DNA of 64,000 nt from Chryseobacterium gleum. GTDB lineage: Bacteria; Bacteroidota; Bacteroidia; Flavobacteriales; Flavobacteriaceae. Below the pieces are notes generated by a model. The model did no database searches, was not told the DNA's origin, and saw nothing but the letters and a program-made list of their open reading frames with translations. The stretch is from contig CAMCVI010000005.1 of NCBI GenBank assembly GCA_945881885.1, positions 62,001 to 126,000 of the forward strand, read 5' to 3'. The position numbers were made by a program, and so were the translations under genes. This document shows positions 49,764 to 59,418 of the stretch, one piece after another; position 1 is the stretch's first letter, and each line of letters starts with the position of its first letter.

Positions 49764-50573
49764 TTATTCGATAATTAATTTTTTAGTAGAAGTTTTTCCT
49801 TCTTCAGTAATTTTTACAATATACATACCTGGCGTTAAACCAGAAATATTTACAGCATTATTACTTACTTTTGTATTGATTACTTCTTTTCCTAAAACAT
49901 CGATTATTGATACATTGATATCACTAGTCAAAGCCGTTTCAATAAATAAATTATTTTTCGCTGGATTTGGATACATTTTCAATCCGTCAATTTGTGAGAA
50001 TGAATCAGATCCTAATACTGAAGCCCCAGGACTACTAAAAGAAATATTATCAAAACTAACTGTAGCACCGTTGTAAGCTCTTAGTTGTAATTGAAAAACA
50101 GTTGCTCCAACAGGAACAGTAGAAGAAACAGTTATTTGAGTCCAAGTTGGTGCTTGAGCAAGATATCCATTATTATTTCTTAACGGATCATCACTTGAAC
50201 TTGTTGTTCCAGGAGGATTTATAGGAGTTGTAGGTGTAGCACTAGTTGGGTCAGAAAATACACTCCAAATTCTAGCAGTATTACCTGTTGTTGCTCCGTC
50301 TGTTCTGGCTGCTTTGTACCAAAAAGATACATTTACTGTAGCTCCAGGAACAACACTAAATTTTTGATCCAACCCAGTTGTAGCAGTTGCAATATATTTA
50401 ACAGAAAAGCTGTCATCTTGACCTTCGGTTGTTATGTGTGTTGGTAAAGCATAACCTGTTCCTGTTGACGACCATCCAGTTAATACAGTTGCGAAAGTAG
50501 GATTAACAACTAAATTTTGCGCAATACTTAATGTTGTAAATGCAATTAATAATAAAGAGTAAATTTTTTTCAT
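49764..50573 (-). CDS. T9SS type A sorting domain-containing secreted protein with jelly-roll/CBM-like N-terminal domain
   Basis: Signal peptide; LVVNPTFATVLTGWSSTG; C-terminal GLKMYPNPAKNNLFIE...DVLGKEV...LTPGMYIVKITEEGKTSTKKLIIE. Confidence 0.88.
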   Translation of the reverse strand: MKKIYSLLLIAFTTLSIAQNLVVNPTFATVLTGWSSTGTGYALPTHITTEGQDDSFSVKYIATATTGLDQKFSVVPGATVNVSFWYKAARTDGATTGNTARIWSVFSDPTSATPTTPINPPGTTSSSDDPLRNNNGYLAQAPTWTQITVSSTVPVGATVFQLQLRAYNGATVSFDNISFSSPGASVLGSDSFSQIDGLKMYPNPAKNNLFIETALTSDINVSIIDVLGKEVINTKVSNNAVNISGLTPGMYIVKITEEGKTSTKKLIIE

Positions 50574-50675
50574 ATTTTTAGGGATTAAGTTGAATACAAA
50601 TATACATACAAAATTAATTTTAGGACTTATTGGTCACATAAAATTAATGTAAATTTAATAAAGATAAACTATTAA

Positions 50676-51014
50676 CTAATTAATAATCAGTTTTCTAGTA
50701 GCGGAAGCTTCGCCTTCTCTGATTTTAATGATGTATACACCTGGGTTCAAATTAGAGATGTTTAATTCTTTGGTATACAAAACTGTATCTATAACTTTTT
50801 TTCCTAACACGTCAAAAATTTCAACTTTTTTGTCCAAATTTAATTTGGATGTAATATAAACTTTTCCGGTATTGTTTGGGTTTGGATACAAACTTAATCC
50901 TTCAATAATAGGCTCTTGCGATCTAGAAGAGTTGCTGTTTTTGCTTTCTTGAGCCACAGCACCCATACTAAATGATAAGAATAATAGGGTAATATAAATG
51001 TAATTTTTTGCCAT
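50676..51014 (-). CDS. Minimal T9SS type A sorting-domain protein (signal peptide + CTD, almost no cargo)
   Basis: MAKNYIYITLLFLSFSMGAVAQ ... GLSLYPNPNNTGKVYITSKLNLDKKVEIFDVLGKKVIDTVLYTKELNISNLNPGVYIIKIREGEASATRKLIIN. Confidence 0.85.
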   Translation of the reverse strand: MAKNYIYITLLFLSFSMGAVAQESKNSNSSRSQEPIIEGLSLYPNPNNTGKVYITSKLNLDKKVEIFDVLGKKVIDTVLYTKELNISNLNPGVYIIKIREGEASATRKLIIN

Positions 51015-51212
51015 AATTTCAATATATGAGGTAAATTTATAAAATAAATATCAATTAGCATTCCAAAAGCGAAGAAAATTATTTTAATAAGTATAAAAAT
51101 TATTTTATAGTAGAAATGATTTTGTGCTTTTAAAACTTTAACATAATGTTGTTTTTTTGATGATATCTTATTTTTTTATAGGTTGTTCACTTATAAATTA
51201 AAAAAACACTAA

Positions 51213-52634
<1,422 letters not shown>

Positions 52635-52655
52635 TCTTACTTACTATTATAAATA

Positions 52656-52692
52656 AAAAAGCAGTTTTCATTTTTGAAAACTGTTTTTTTTA
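52656..52692. terminator. Bidirectional terminator after gdhA
   Basis: AAAAAAGCAGTTTTC-attttt-GAAAACTGTTTTTTTT. Confidence 0.8.
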
Positions 52693-52715
52693 TACTTATA
52701 ACTGAATATTACTTA

Positions 52716-53360
52716 CTAAATAATTCCGTTCCATTCATTATAAAATTGCTCTAAATACGATTCCATAAATTCATGTCTTTTTTGGGCGATTTTTTTACCT
52801 GTTTCCGTATTCATTTTGTCTTTTAAAAGCAACAATTTTTCGTAAAAATGATTAATTGTAGGTGCAGTAGAATTTTTATAAGCTTCCTTTGACATGGATA
52901 AATTTGGCAAAATTTCAGGGTTGTAAATTTCTCTATTTTTAAATCCACCGTAATTAAAGGTTCGAGCAATTCCTATAGCTCCGATGGCATCCAATCTGTC
53001 CGCGTCTTGCACAATTTCTAACTCTTTTGAATGAAAGTTTTGTTCAAAATTTCCTCCTTTAAAAGAAATATTTTCAATTATTGACACTACATGAGAAATG
53101 ATTTCTTCAGCAACATTTTCTTTTGTTAAAAAATCACGCGCTACTTTCGGCCCAATAGTTTCATCACCATCATGAAATTTACTGTCAGCAATATCGTGTA
53201 ATAATGCGGCCAATTGAACTACTTCTAAATTACAAATTTCTTCTTTAGCAATAAGCAAAGCATTTTTATAAACACGCTCTATATGAAACCAGTCATGACC
53301 ACTTTCTGCATTTTTTAGTTGCTTTTTTACGAAGTTTTGTGTGTTTTCTATTACTGACAT
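52716..53360 (-). CDS. HD domain-containing phosphohydrolase
   Basis: HDWFHIERVYKNA, LAALLHDIADSKFHDGDE, DADRLDAIGAIGIARTF; start at MSVIENTQNF. Confidence 0.9.
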   Translation of the reverse strand: MSVIENTQNFVKKQLKNAESGHDWFHIERVYKNALLIAKEEICNLEVVQLAALLHDIADSKFHDGDETIGPKVARDFLTKENVAEEIISHVVSIIENISFKGGNFEQNFHSKELEIVQDADRLDAIGAIGIARTFNYGGFKNREIYNPEILPNLSMSKEAYKNSTAPTINHFYEKLLLLKDKMNTETGKKIAQKRHEFMESYLEQFYNEWNGII

Positions 53361-53375
53361 TTTAGTTTTGATAAA

Positions 53376-53418
53376 AAATTCCAAACTCTTTTGGAATTTG
53401 GAATTTTATTTTTGGAAA
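53376..53418. repeat. Word-like intergenic repeat (AATTCCAAA...TTTGGAATTTGGAATTTTATTTTTGGAAATTT)
   Basis: Resembles the inverted repeat at 31265-31320 (AGAATTTGGATTTTATATTTTGGAATTTTAA). Confidence 0.5.
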
Positions 53419-53427
53419 TTTAAAAAA

Positions 53428-54417
53428 TTATCTGATTAAAGCAGGTTCTACCCATTTAAAAATGTGCCCTTCTTCTGGAATAATTAATCTTTCTGAAATT
53501 TTTCTCATTCTTTCTGGTAATTTCATCAAATAGTCTCTAGCTTTTTCAGCTTCAGCTGTCAAACCATTGATATTTCCAATGTCCCATTTTTCATTTAATT
53601 TCTGTAAAATATCTACATAATCAGATGCGGTATATACGCCAATTCTTTGTGCAGAATCTGAAAACGCCTCAAAAGCACTTCCAATTTTATCACCAGATTC
53701 ACGTAAGAAAAGTGCTGGCATCGTAATTTTTTGCTTCATCATATACTGAAAAGCCAACATCATTTCACTTGGATCTACTTTAAAAATCTGATTTACAAAC
53801 TCGCTGTAAGCCAAGTGATGACGCATTTCATCACCAGCAATAAGGTTGCACATTTTAAATAACTTTTTTTCTCCATATTTTTTGGCAATTAACGCAACTC
53901 TGTTATGAGACACAAATGTGGCTAATTCTTGAAAACTGGTATAAACGAAGTTTTTGTAGGGATCTCTTCCTGTTCCAATATCGAAACCATCGTTAATTAA
54001 ATGTTGCGAAGTTTGTTCAACCTCTCTCATATTTACGCGTCCTGACAAGTATAAATATTTGTTTAAAACATCTCCGTGACGGTTTTCTTCACCTGTCCAA
54101 TGACGTACCCATTTGCTCCATCCATTTCTTTCCACGTTATCAACACCTTCCACATCCATTAACCAAGATTCGTAAGTTGGCAAGGCTTCTTCTGTTATAG
54201 TGTCTCCAACTAATGTTACCCAAAAATCATAAGGTAAGTCTTTTGAAATTTCTCTTAATTCTTTAACTTCTTCTAAAAAGTTTTCATGATTAGAATCAGG
54301 TAATAAATCGGTTGGTTGCCATATTTTTTCTACTGGAATTAAAAATTCTTCCATAAAAGAATCAATTTTCTTTTCCAATAATTGCATGACTTCAAGTCGT
54401 ATGTTTTGTATAGACAT
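53428..54417 (-). CDS. Acyl-ACP desaturase (stearoyl-ACP desaturase family)
   Basis: WTGEENRHGDVLNKYLYLSGRVNM and AGDEMRHHLAYSEF di-iron EExxH / ExxxH motifs. Confidence 0.93.
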   Translation of the reverse strand: MSIQNIRLEVMQLLEKKIDSFMEEFLIPVEKIWQPTDLLPDSNHENFLEEVKELREISKDLPYDFWVTLVGDTITEEALPTYESWLMDVEGVDNVERNGWSKWVRHWTGEENRHGDVLNKYLYLSGRVNMREVEQTSQHLINDGFDIGTGRDPYKNFVYTSFQELATFVSHNRVALIAKKYGEKKLFKMCNLIAGDEMRHHLAYSEFVNQIFKVDPSEMMLAFQYMMKQKITMPALFLRESGDKIGSAFEAFSDSAQRIGVYTASDYVDILQKLNEKWDIGNINGLTAEAEKARDYLMKLPERMRKISERLIIPEEGHIFKWVEPALIR

Positions 54418-54422
54418 GTTTT

Positions 54423-55154
54423 TTATTTTATATGTTTTTTTATAATTTTTTCTGTTTTTTCAAAAATTTCATCAAACGAATAATCAGAAATTTTCAAAGG
54501 TTTATGTATTTGAAACGTTATTTTTGTTCCTAATCCTAAAGGAAATTGTCCAAATTTATTCATTTTCCACGAATTGTTTATACTTATTGGAACAAAATAG
54601 GCATCGGGAGCATATTTGTACAACATTTTCAATCCATTTGCAGCAAATTCTTTCGGCACACCTGTTTTGCTTCTAGTTCCTTCAGGAAAAATAACCATTG
54701 TACGATTCATGCTATTAATATATTCTGCTCCTTTTTTAATTTCCACTAAAGCTTGTTTCCCATCTTTTCTATCAATTAATATAGAACCTCCAATTCTTAA
54801 ATTCAAAGAAACACTAGGAATGCCTTTTCCAAGCTCTTTTTTACTGATAAATTTCGGATGCACTTTTCTTGAAAACCAAATTATTGGAATAATATCGTGC
54901 ATGCTTTGATGGTTACAAACTAAAATTAAAGGTTTGTTTTCTGGTAAATTTTCTCTGCCTGTTAAGTTGTATGTTGTGCCCAGAATATGAGAAGTTCTTA
55001 ATAGAAAAAAATTTAAAACCGCTACAGACATTCTATGCGCATTGTACCCAAATAAATGGTAACAAACCAATTGAACAGGGTGAAAGATAAGTAACCAAAA
55101 TAAAAAAACTATCGCATAAAGCACCGATAATGGATACGATATAATTTTTTGCAT
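54423..55154 (-). CDS. Lysophospholipid (1-acylglycerol-3-phosphate) acyltransferase
   Basis: LVCNHQSMHDIIPI, MVIFPEGTRSKTGVPKEFAANGLKM. Confidence 0.9.
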   Translation of the reverse strand: MQKIISYPLSVLYAIVFLFWLLIFHPVQLVCYHLFGYNAHRMSVAVLNFFLLRTSHILGTTYNLTGRENLPENKPLILVCNHQSMHDIIPIIWFSRKVHPKFISKKELGKGIPSVSLNLRIGGSILIDRKDGKQALVEIKKGAEYINSMNRTMVIFPEGTRSKTGVPKEFAANGLKMLYKYAPDAYFVPISINNSWKMNKFGQFPLGLGTKITFQIHKPLKISDYSFDEIFEKTEKIIKKHIK

Positions 55155-55195
55155 ACCTTTTTTATAAACTTTTTACAAATGTACGTGTTAAAAAC

Positions 55196-55223
55196 AAAAA
55201 AAACCACCAATAAGGTGGTTTTT
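55196..55223. terminator. Intrinsic terminator downstream of bacilliredoxin gene
   Basis: AAAAACCACC-aataa-GGTGGTTTTT. Confidence 0.8.
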
Positions 55224-55243
55224 ATAGTATGCTTGCATAGTAG

Positions 55244-55654
55244 TTAGCAATATTCGTTAAACGCGTCTTGTAAGTTTTCTGCAATTAATTCTGCTGGACG
55301 GCCTTCAATGTGATGGCGCTCTAACATGTGAACCAACTCGCCATCTTTAAACAATGCCATGCAAGGCGAAGATGGTGGAAAAGGAAACATGTGTTCTCTG
55401 GCTTTGTCAACCGCTTCTTTGTCAACTCCGGCAAAAACTGTTACCAAATTACTTGGTTTTTTAATGTTTTCCAAACTCATTTTTGCTCCCGGACGTGCAT
55501 TTCTGGCGGCACAACCGCAAACTGAATTGACAACCACTAAAGTTGTTCCTGTTTTACTGATAGCTTGTTCAACAGCTTCAGCTGAATATAAATCTTGAAA
55601 ACCTGCATCAGATAATTCTGCACGCATGGGTTTTACCATTTCTTCTGGATACAT
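55244..55654 (-). CDS. BrxA/BrxB family bacilliredoxin
   Basis: [38 protein letters not shown] (CGC active site), [23 protein letters not shown]. Confidence 0.95.
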   Translation of the reverse strand: MYPEEMVKPMRAELSDAGFQDLYSAEAVEQAISKTGTTLVVVNSVCGCAARNARPGAKMSLENIKKPSNLVTVFAGVDKEAVDKAREHMFPFPPSSPCMALFKDGELVHMLERHHIEGRPAELIAENLQDAFNEYC

Positions 55655-55780
55655 ATTTTGTTTTTTTTAAATTGCATTTATCATTTACAAATTTACAAAG
55701 TTTTTGGTTCTACACATAAAAACTTTTCATAAAGATTTGTTATCGTTTGTAAATTTAAGCTTATCTTTAAAATAGTATCT

Positions 55781-55788
55781 TATATTTG
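55781..55788 (+). promoter_or_regulatory. Putative -7 element TATATTTG
   Basis: Exact TAnnTTTG match 18 nt before ATG 55806. Confidence 0.45.
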
Positions 55789-55805
55789 TAGTAATCAATT
55801 AAATT

Positions 55806-56633
55806 ATGCGATTTTATATTTTACTTTTATTAAGTGTTACCACATTTAGTTTTGCACAAGAAATAAACGATGCAGAAATTGAACTGGTTAATATTAAAAG
55901 CAAACCAAAAATCGCAACTATTTTAAAAAGATTGAACAAGCAATTGTTAAAAACAACTGATACTACAAGTTTTGAATTCGACTTGCGTCAAATAAATTTA
56001 AAAAATTTTGATACTTTAATTAATAGAAAAGAAGCACAAATTATTAAAATTACTAATTTCAGTAATACTTTTTCAAAAAAAAATTTGATTGAAAATAAAG
56101 ACAATTGGTTTTCAAATTTTAAAGAGATTTTTAAAGCATATAGTTCTGAAGAATCTCCAATTGGATGGCTTTCTGGTTTTCCAATTCGTAAAAATTTAAC
56201 AACTGCCGAATTAGATTTTTTTATTCATCCAAACGGATACGAATTTACCAGAGAATGGTTAGATGATGATGAATTATTGGTAACTTTTGAATCGAAAGGG
56301 TTTTATAAAGGCAATTTTATTGTGGATAAAAATTACAATTTATTGCAATTAAATTATGAAACACAACAACCTTATCCGTTTTTTTATACAAGTGAAGGGA
56401 GTATAGGGAAAAACCATAAATTCACATCAAATTGGATATATCAAAGAGAAAAAGTAGCTATGAATTTTGAAATTGTCAAAAACAAAATGGTTTTAAAATC
56501 CTTAAGTATTGAAGAAAAATTACGCGATTTTACGTTTAAACGATTTGATGAAAAAGGCGTTACTTTCACAGATATCAATCAGTTTTATACGAATATAAAA
56601 TTGGTGAATAAGAAGCTTTCAGAAGAGTATTAA
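55806..56633 (+). CDS. Secreted/periplasmic hypothetical protein
   Basis: Signal peptide MRFYILLLLSVTTFSFAQ; no recognisable domain. Confidence 0.6.
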   Translation: MRFYILLLLSVTTFSFAQEINDAEIELVNIKSKPKIATILKRLNKQLLKTTDTTSFEFDLRQINLKNFDTLINRKEAQIIKITNFSNTFSKKNLIENKDNWFSNFKEIFKAYSSEESPIGWLSGFPIRKNLTTAELDFFIHPNGYEFTREWLDDDELLVTFESKGFYKGNFIVDKNYNLLQLNYETQQPYPFFYTSEGSIGKNHKFTSNWIYQREKVAMNFEIVKNKMVLKSLSIEEKLRDFTFKRFDEKGVTFTDINQFYTNIKLVNKKLSEEY

Positions 56634-56640
56634 AAAGCTA

Positions 56641-56736
56641 ACCACGAATTCTCGAATTAAACGCATTTTTGAAAAATTTGTATCGACCAAGTCGATAATT
56701 AATTCGAATTTACTTTTTTATTTTTTAATTAGTGGC
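56641..56736. repeat. MITE-like dispersed repeat, copy 2
   Basis: ACCACGAATTCTCGAATT...GTATCGACCAAGTCGATAATTAATTCGAATT...AATTAGTGGC. Confidence 0.6.
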
Positions 56737-56745
56737 AATAAAAAA

Positions 56746-57882
56746 TTAAAAAATTCTTTTTATTAACGCTTTAAGAAACAAGCGTTGTGGACACATCCAT
56801 ATGACTTGTAAATCTTCCCAAAAAGTAGTTTCTTCATCTAAAAATTTTAAAATCAATGGTGCTTTTCCGGTTTTAAACATACTTGAAAAAATAGCACTTC
56901 CGTATTGATTTGTTTTAAATAAAATGTCTATCAATAATAAATCGTAAAACCAAAATTTGTTGATTTTATGAAATTTTGTAAAATCATTTTCTGTTCGTAA
57001 AAAAGCTACCAATTTCTTCGATTTTTTTGCCGAATTTTTAAATGTATAGCCTGTACTGGCTTTGCTCCATCCGCCTGCAGAACCAATATTTATAATGTTT
57101 TTGCTGTTGCTTTTCCAGAAAGGAAAACAGGTCATTGGAATATTGCCTTGTTCTTTTTCTACGATTTCATATTCGGTTATGCCTAATTTTTGAATGTAGT
57201 TTTCAATTTCCGTTTCGTAAGCTTCTTTTGAAAGTAAATCTTTTGAAAACAAAGTATATTCTAACAAAGCTTCAGTTGAAGAAGTTGGTAAAATATACAT
57301 AAATCGCGTATTTCCTTTTTGTGCTATTGAAAAATCCATAAAAGTTGGGCAATCTTCAGTAAAAACGGCTTCTTTACTTTTGATAAACCAACCGATAAAA
57401 TGTTGCTGCACCAGCGGAAATTTAGTTTGCGCGTTTACGAGTTCAGACGAGTAAATGCTGTTGAAAACTTGATTGCAAGTAAACAATTTGGTTTTTGTTT
57501 TTACTAAACAATGGTCGGCTAATTCTTTATAATTGAGAACCTCATCTTGAAAAATTTCAATGTTGGATTGTTGGCTTATTTTATCTAAAATTAATTTATA
57601 AAAATCCGCACTTTTTATCATTTTATAGGAGTACGGAAACAATTCTAGTTGATTTGTGAAATTATCGTTTTTAAACCAAGCTTGTTGCCAATTTTTGGTT
57701 GTAATTTCGTCAAATAAATTTTCGGAATCCCAAAAACACCACGTTCTGTCGTTTTTGTTTTTCGCATCTGAATCTATCAACAGTATTTTTTTATCTGAAA
57801 ATCGACCAGATTGAATCATTTCAAAAAGGGTCAATAATGCCGATAAACCGTTTCCGGTAAATATGTAATGATAGTGTTTCAT
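56746..57882 (-). CDS. crtY: Lycopene beta-cyclase
   Basis: HYIFTGNGLSALLTLFEMI, ILLIDSDAKNKNDRTWCFWD, IPMTCFPFW, NIGSAGGWSKASTGYTF. Confidence 0.9.
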   Translation of the reverse strand: MKHYHYIFTGNGLSALLTLFEMIQSGRFSDKKILLIDSDAKNKNDRTWCFWDSENLFDEITTKNWQQAWFKNDNFTNQLELFPYSYKMIKSADFYKLILDKISQQSNIEIFQDEVLNYKELADHCLVKTKTKLFTCNQVFNSIYSSELVNAQTKFPLVQQHFIGWFIKSKEAVFTEDCPTFMDFSIAQKGNTRFMYILPTSSTEALLEYTLFSKDLLSKEAYETEIENYIQKLGITEYEIVEKEQGNIPMTCFPFWKSNSKNIINIGSAGGWSKASTGYTFKNSAKKSKKLVAFLRTENDFTKFHKINKFWFYDLLLIDILFKTNQYGSAIFSSMFKTGKAPLILKFLDEETTFWEDLQVIWMCPQRLFLKALIKRIF

Positions 57883-57885
57883 GTG

Positions 57886-58626
57886 TTACATTCTGATAGA
57901 AAAACCAAAAGCAGCGTAATAGCTTGGTGCATTTTTAGTAACTCCGAATCCTGATGACAAATCTAACATAAAATTATCATTAATCAAATAGGTTATTCCT
58001 CCATCAATAGAATGATTTGCAGTTGCATTTTCAGGCAAAAATCCAAAAACTTCAATATAACTTCCTATTCTTTCTGACATAGAATAACTTGTTGCAATGG
58101 TATAAATAAATGTCGCTTCGGGCGAGTTTCCGTTCCATTCGCTACCTAAATTATAACTAAACGACATTTTTTCTGAAAGGGTGTGTTGCATTACAAAACG
58201 AAATTCGGCCGCTGTAAATTCATTTTTATATTTTGAAGACGCAAAATTTGGTAATCCGATGTGTCCTATAAATGAAGTTTTAGGGAAAATTCCCTTTTCT
58301 TCAGCAATTTTAATTTTACAACCTACAAGCACCGGGTTTAATCCTGAAATTTCAGAATCAAAATTTTTCTCAATTGAAAATTCAGTGATTAATCGCAATT
58401 CAAAATTTTCGTTGACGCCATATTTCCATAAACTAGATGGCAAAGTTATGGTGTTACTGTTAGCATAGTTTTTTTGAAAACTGAATCCGTTTTCTACTTG
58501 AAACATTTTTTTTGGAACTAAATAAGGTGTTTCTGTTTGGTCAGGTCTATCCGTTTGTATGGATTCATTTTCTTGACTGAAACCAAAAAATGGCAACCAA
58601 ATTATAAATGGTATGATTTTTTTCAT
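57886..58626 (-). CDS. Transporter / outer membrane beta-barrel (Phenol_MetA_deg-like)
   Basis: Signal peptide; ESIQTDRPDQTETPYLVPKKMFQVENGFSF; VNENFELRLITEFS; porin-like C-terminus ending in aromatic/hydrophobic strand. Confidence 0.75.
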   Translation of the reverse strand: MKKIIPFIIWLPFFGFSQENESIQTDRPDQTETPYLVPKKMFQVENGFSFQKNYANSNTITLPSSLWKYGVNENFELRLITEFSIEKNFDSEISGLNPVLVGCKIKIAEEKGIFPKTSFIGHIGLPNFASSKYKNEFTAAEFRFVMQHTLSEKMSFSYNLGSEWNGNSPEATFIYTIATSYSMSERIGSYIEVFGFLPENATANHSIDGGITYLINDNFMLDLSSGFGVTKNAPSYYAAFGFSIRM

Positions 58627-58633
58627 ATATATA

Positions 58634-58655
58634 ATTTTTAGACAAATCTAAAAAT
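58634..58655. promoter_or_regulatory. Candidate metalloregulator operator (perfect palindrome)
   Basis: ATTTTTAGA-CAAA-TCTAAAAAT, 9-bp perfect arms, in the divergent promoter region next to a DtxR-family gene. Confidence 0.6.
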
Positions 58656-58681
58656 ATTTTTTTAAATCCGTAAATTTATTT

Positions 58682-58689
58682 TACATTTG
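58682..58689 (+). promoter_or_regulatory. Putative -7 element TACATTTG for DtxR-family regulator
   Basis: Exact TAnnTTTG match 17 nt before ATG 58707. Confidence 0.5.
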
Positions 58690-58706
58690 CTTTTCAAATA
58701 TACAAA

Positions 58707-59354
58707 ATGACCACTTCTGAAGAAAATTATTTAAAAGTTATTTATCATTTGTCAAACCTATCACCAAAGGGCGTGAATACAAATGCTATTGCGGCTATGT
58801 TAGATACAAAAGCTTCGTCAGTAACAGATATGTTAAAAAAATTATCAGAAAAAGAATGTGTAAATTATCAAAAATACCAAGGTGTTTCATTAACGGAGAA
58901 AGGGAAATTAAATGCCAAAATAATTGTTAGAAAACATCGTTTGTGGGAAGTTTTTTTAGTTGAAAAGCTAGGTTTCGCCTGGGACGAAGTGCATGAAGTT
59001 GCGGAAGAATTAGAGCACATACAATCCGAAAAATTAATCAATCAATTGGATCAGTTTTTAAATTTTCCGAGTTTTGATCCTCATGGCGATCCTATTCCGA
59101 ATGCAAAAGGCGAAATAAAAAAAATAGATAAGCAATTGGTTTCTGAAATTGAAATTGGTAAAACCTTTACTTGTGTGGGTGTAAAAGATACTTCAGTTGA
59201 TTTTTTACAATATTTAAACAAACAAAGCATTTCATTAGGTACAAAAATGAAAGTATTAGAAAAAGAACCTTTCGATGGAACACTTAAAATTGAAATTAAC
59301 AATAGCGTTTTGGTCATATCGGATAAAATAGCAAATAATTTATTTGTAAAATAA
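58707..59354 (+). CDS. Metal-dependent transcriptional regulator (DtxR/MntR family)
   Basis: MTTSEENYLKVIYHLS, AAMLDTKASSVTDMLKKLSEKECVNYQKYQGVSLTEKGK, RKHRLWEVFLVEKLGFAWDEVHEVAEELEH, C-terminal FeoA/SH3-like domain. Confidence 0.93.
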   Translation: MTTSEENYLKVIYHLSNLSPKGVNTNAIAAMLDTKASSVTDMLKKLSEKECVNYQKYQGVSLTEKGKLNAKIIVRKHRLWEVFLVEKLGFAWDEVHEVAEELEHIQSEKLINQLDQFLNFPSFDPHGDPIPNAKGEIKKIDKQLVSEIEIGKTFTCVGVKDTSVDFLQYLNKQSISLGTKMKVLEKEPFDGTLKIEINNSVLVISDKIANNLFVK

Positions 59355-59361
59355 TAAAAAT

Positions 59362-59403
59362 ACAGGTTTTAGGAATTTTAATGATTTCTAAAATCTGTGT
59401 TTT
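59362..59403 (+). terminator. Hairpin between regulator and ZIP transporter (terminator or attenuator)
   Basis: ACAGGTTTTAGGAAT...ATGATTTCTAAAATCTGT, ~15 bp stem with G:U wobbles, followed by TTTT. Confidence 0.6.
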
Positions 59404-59418
59404 AAAAATTAAAATTAA

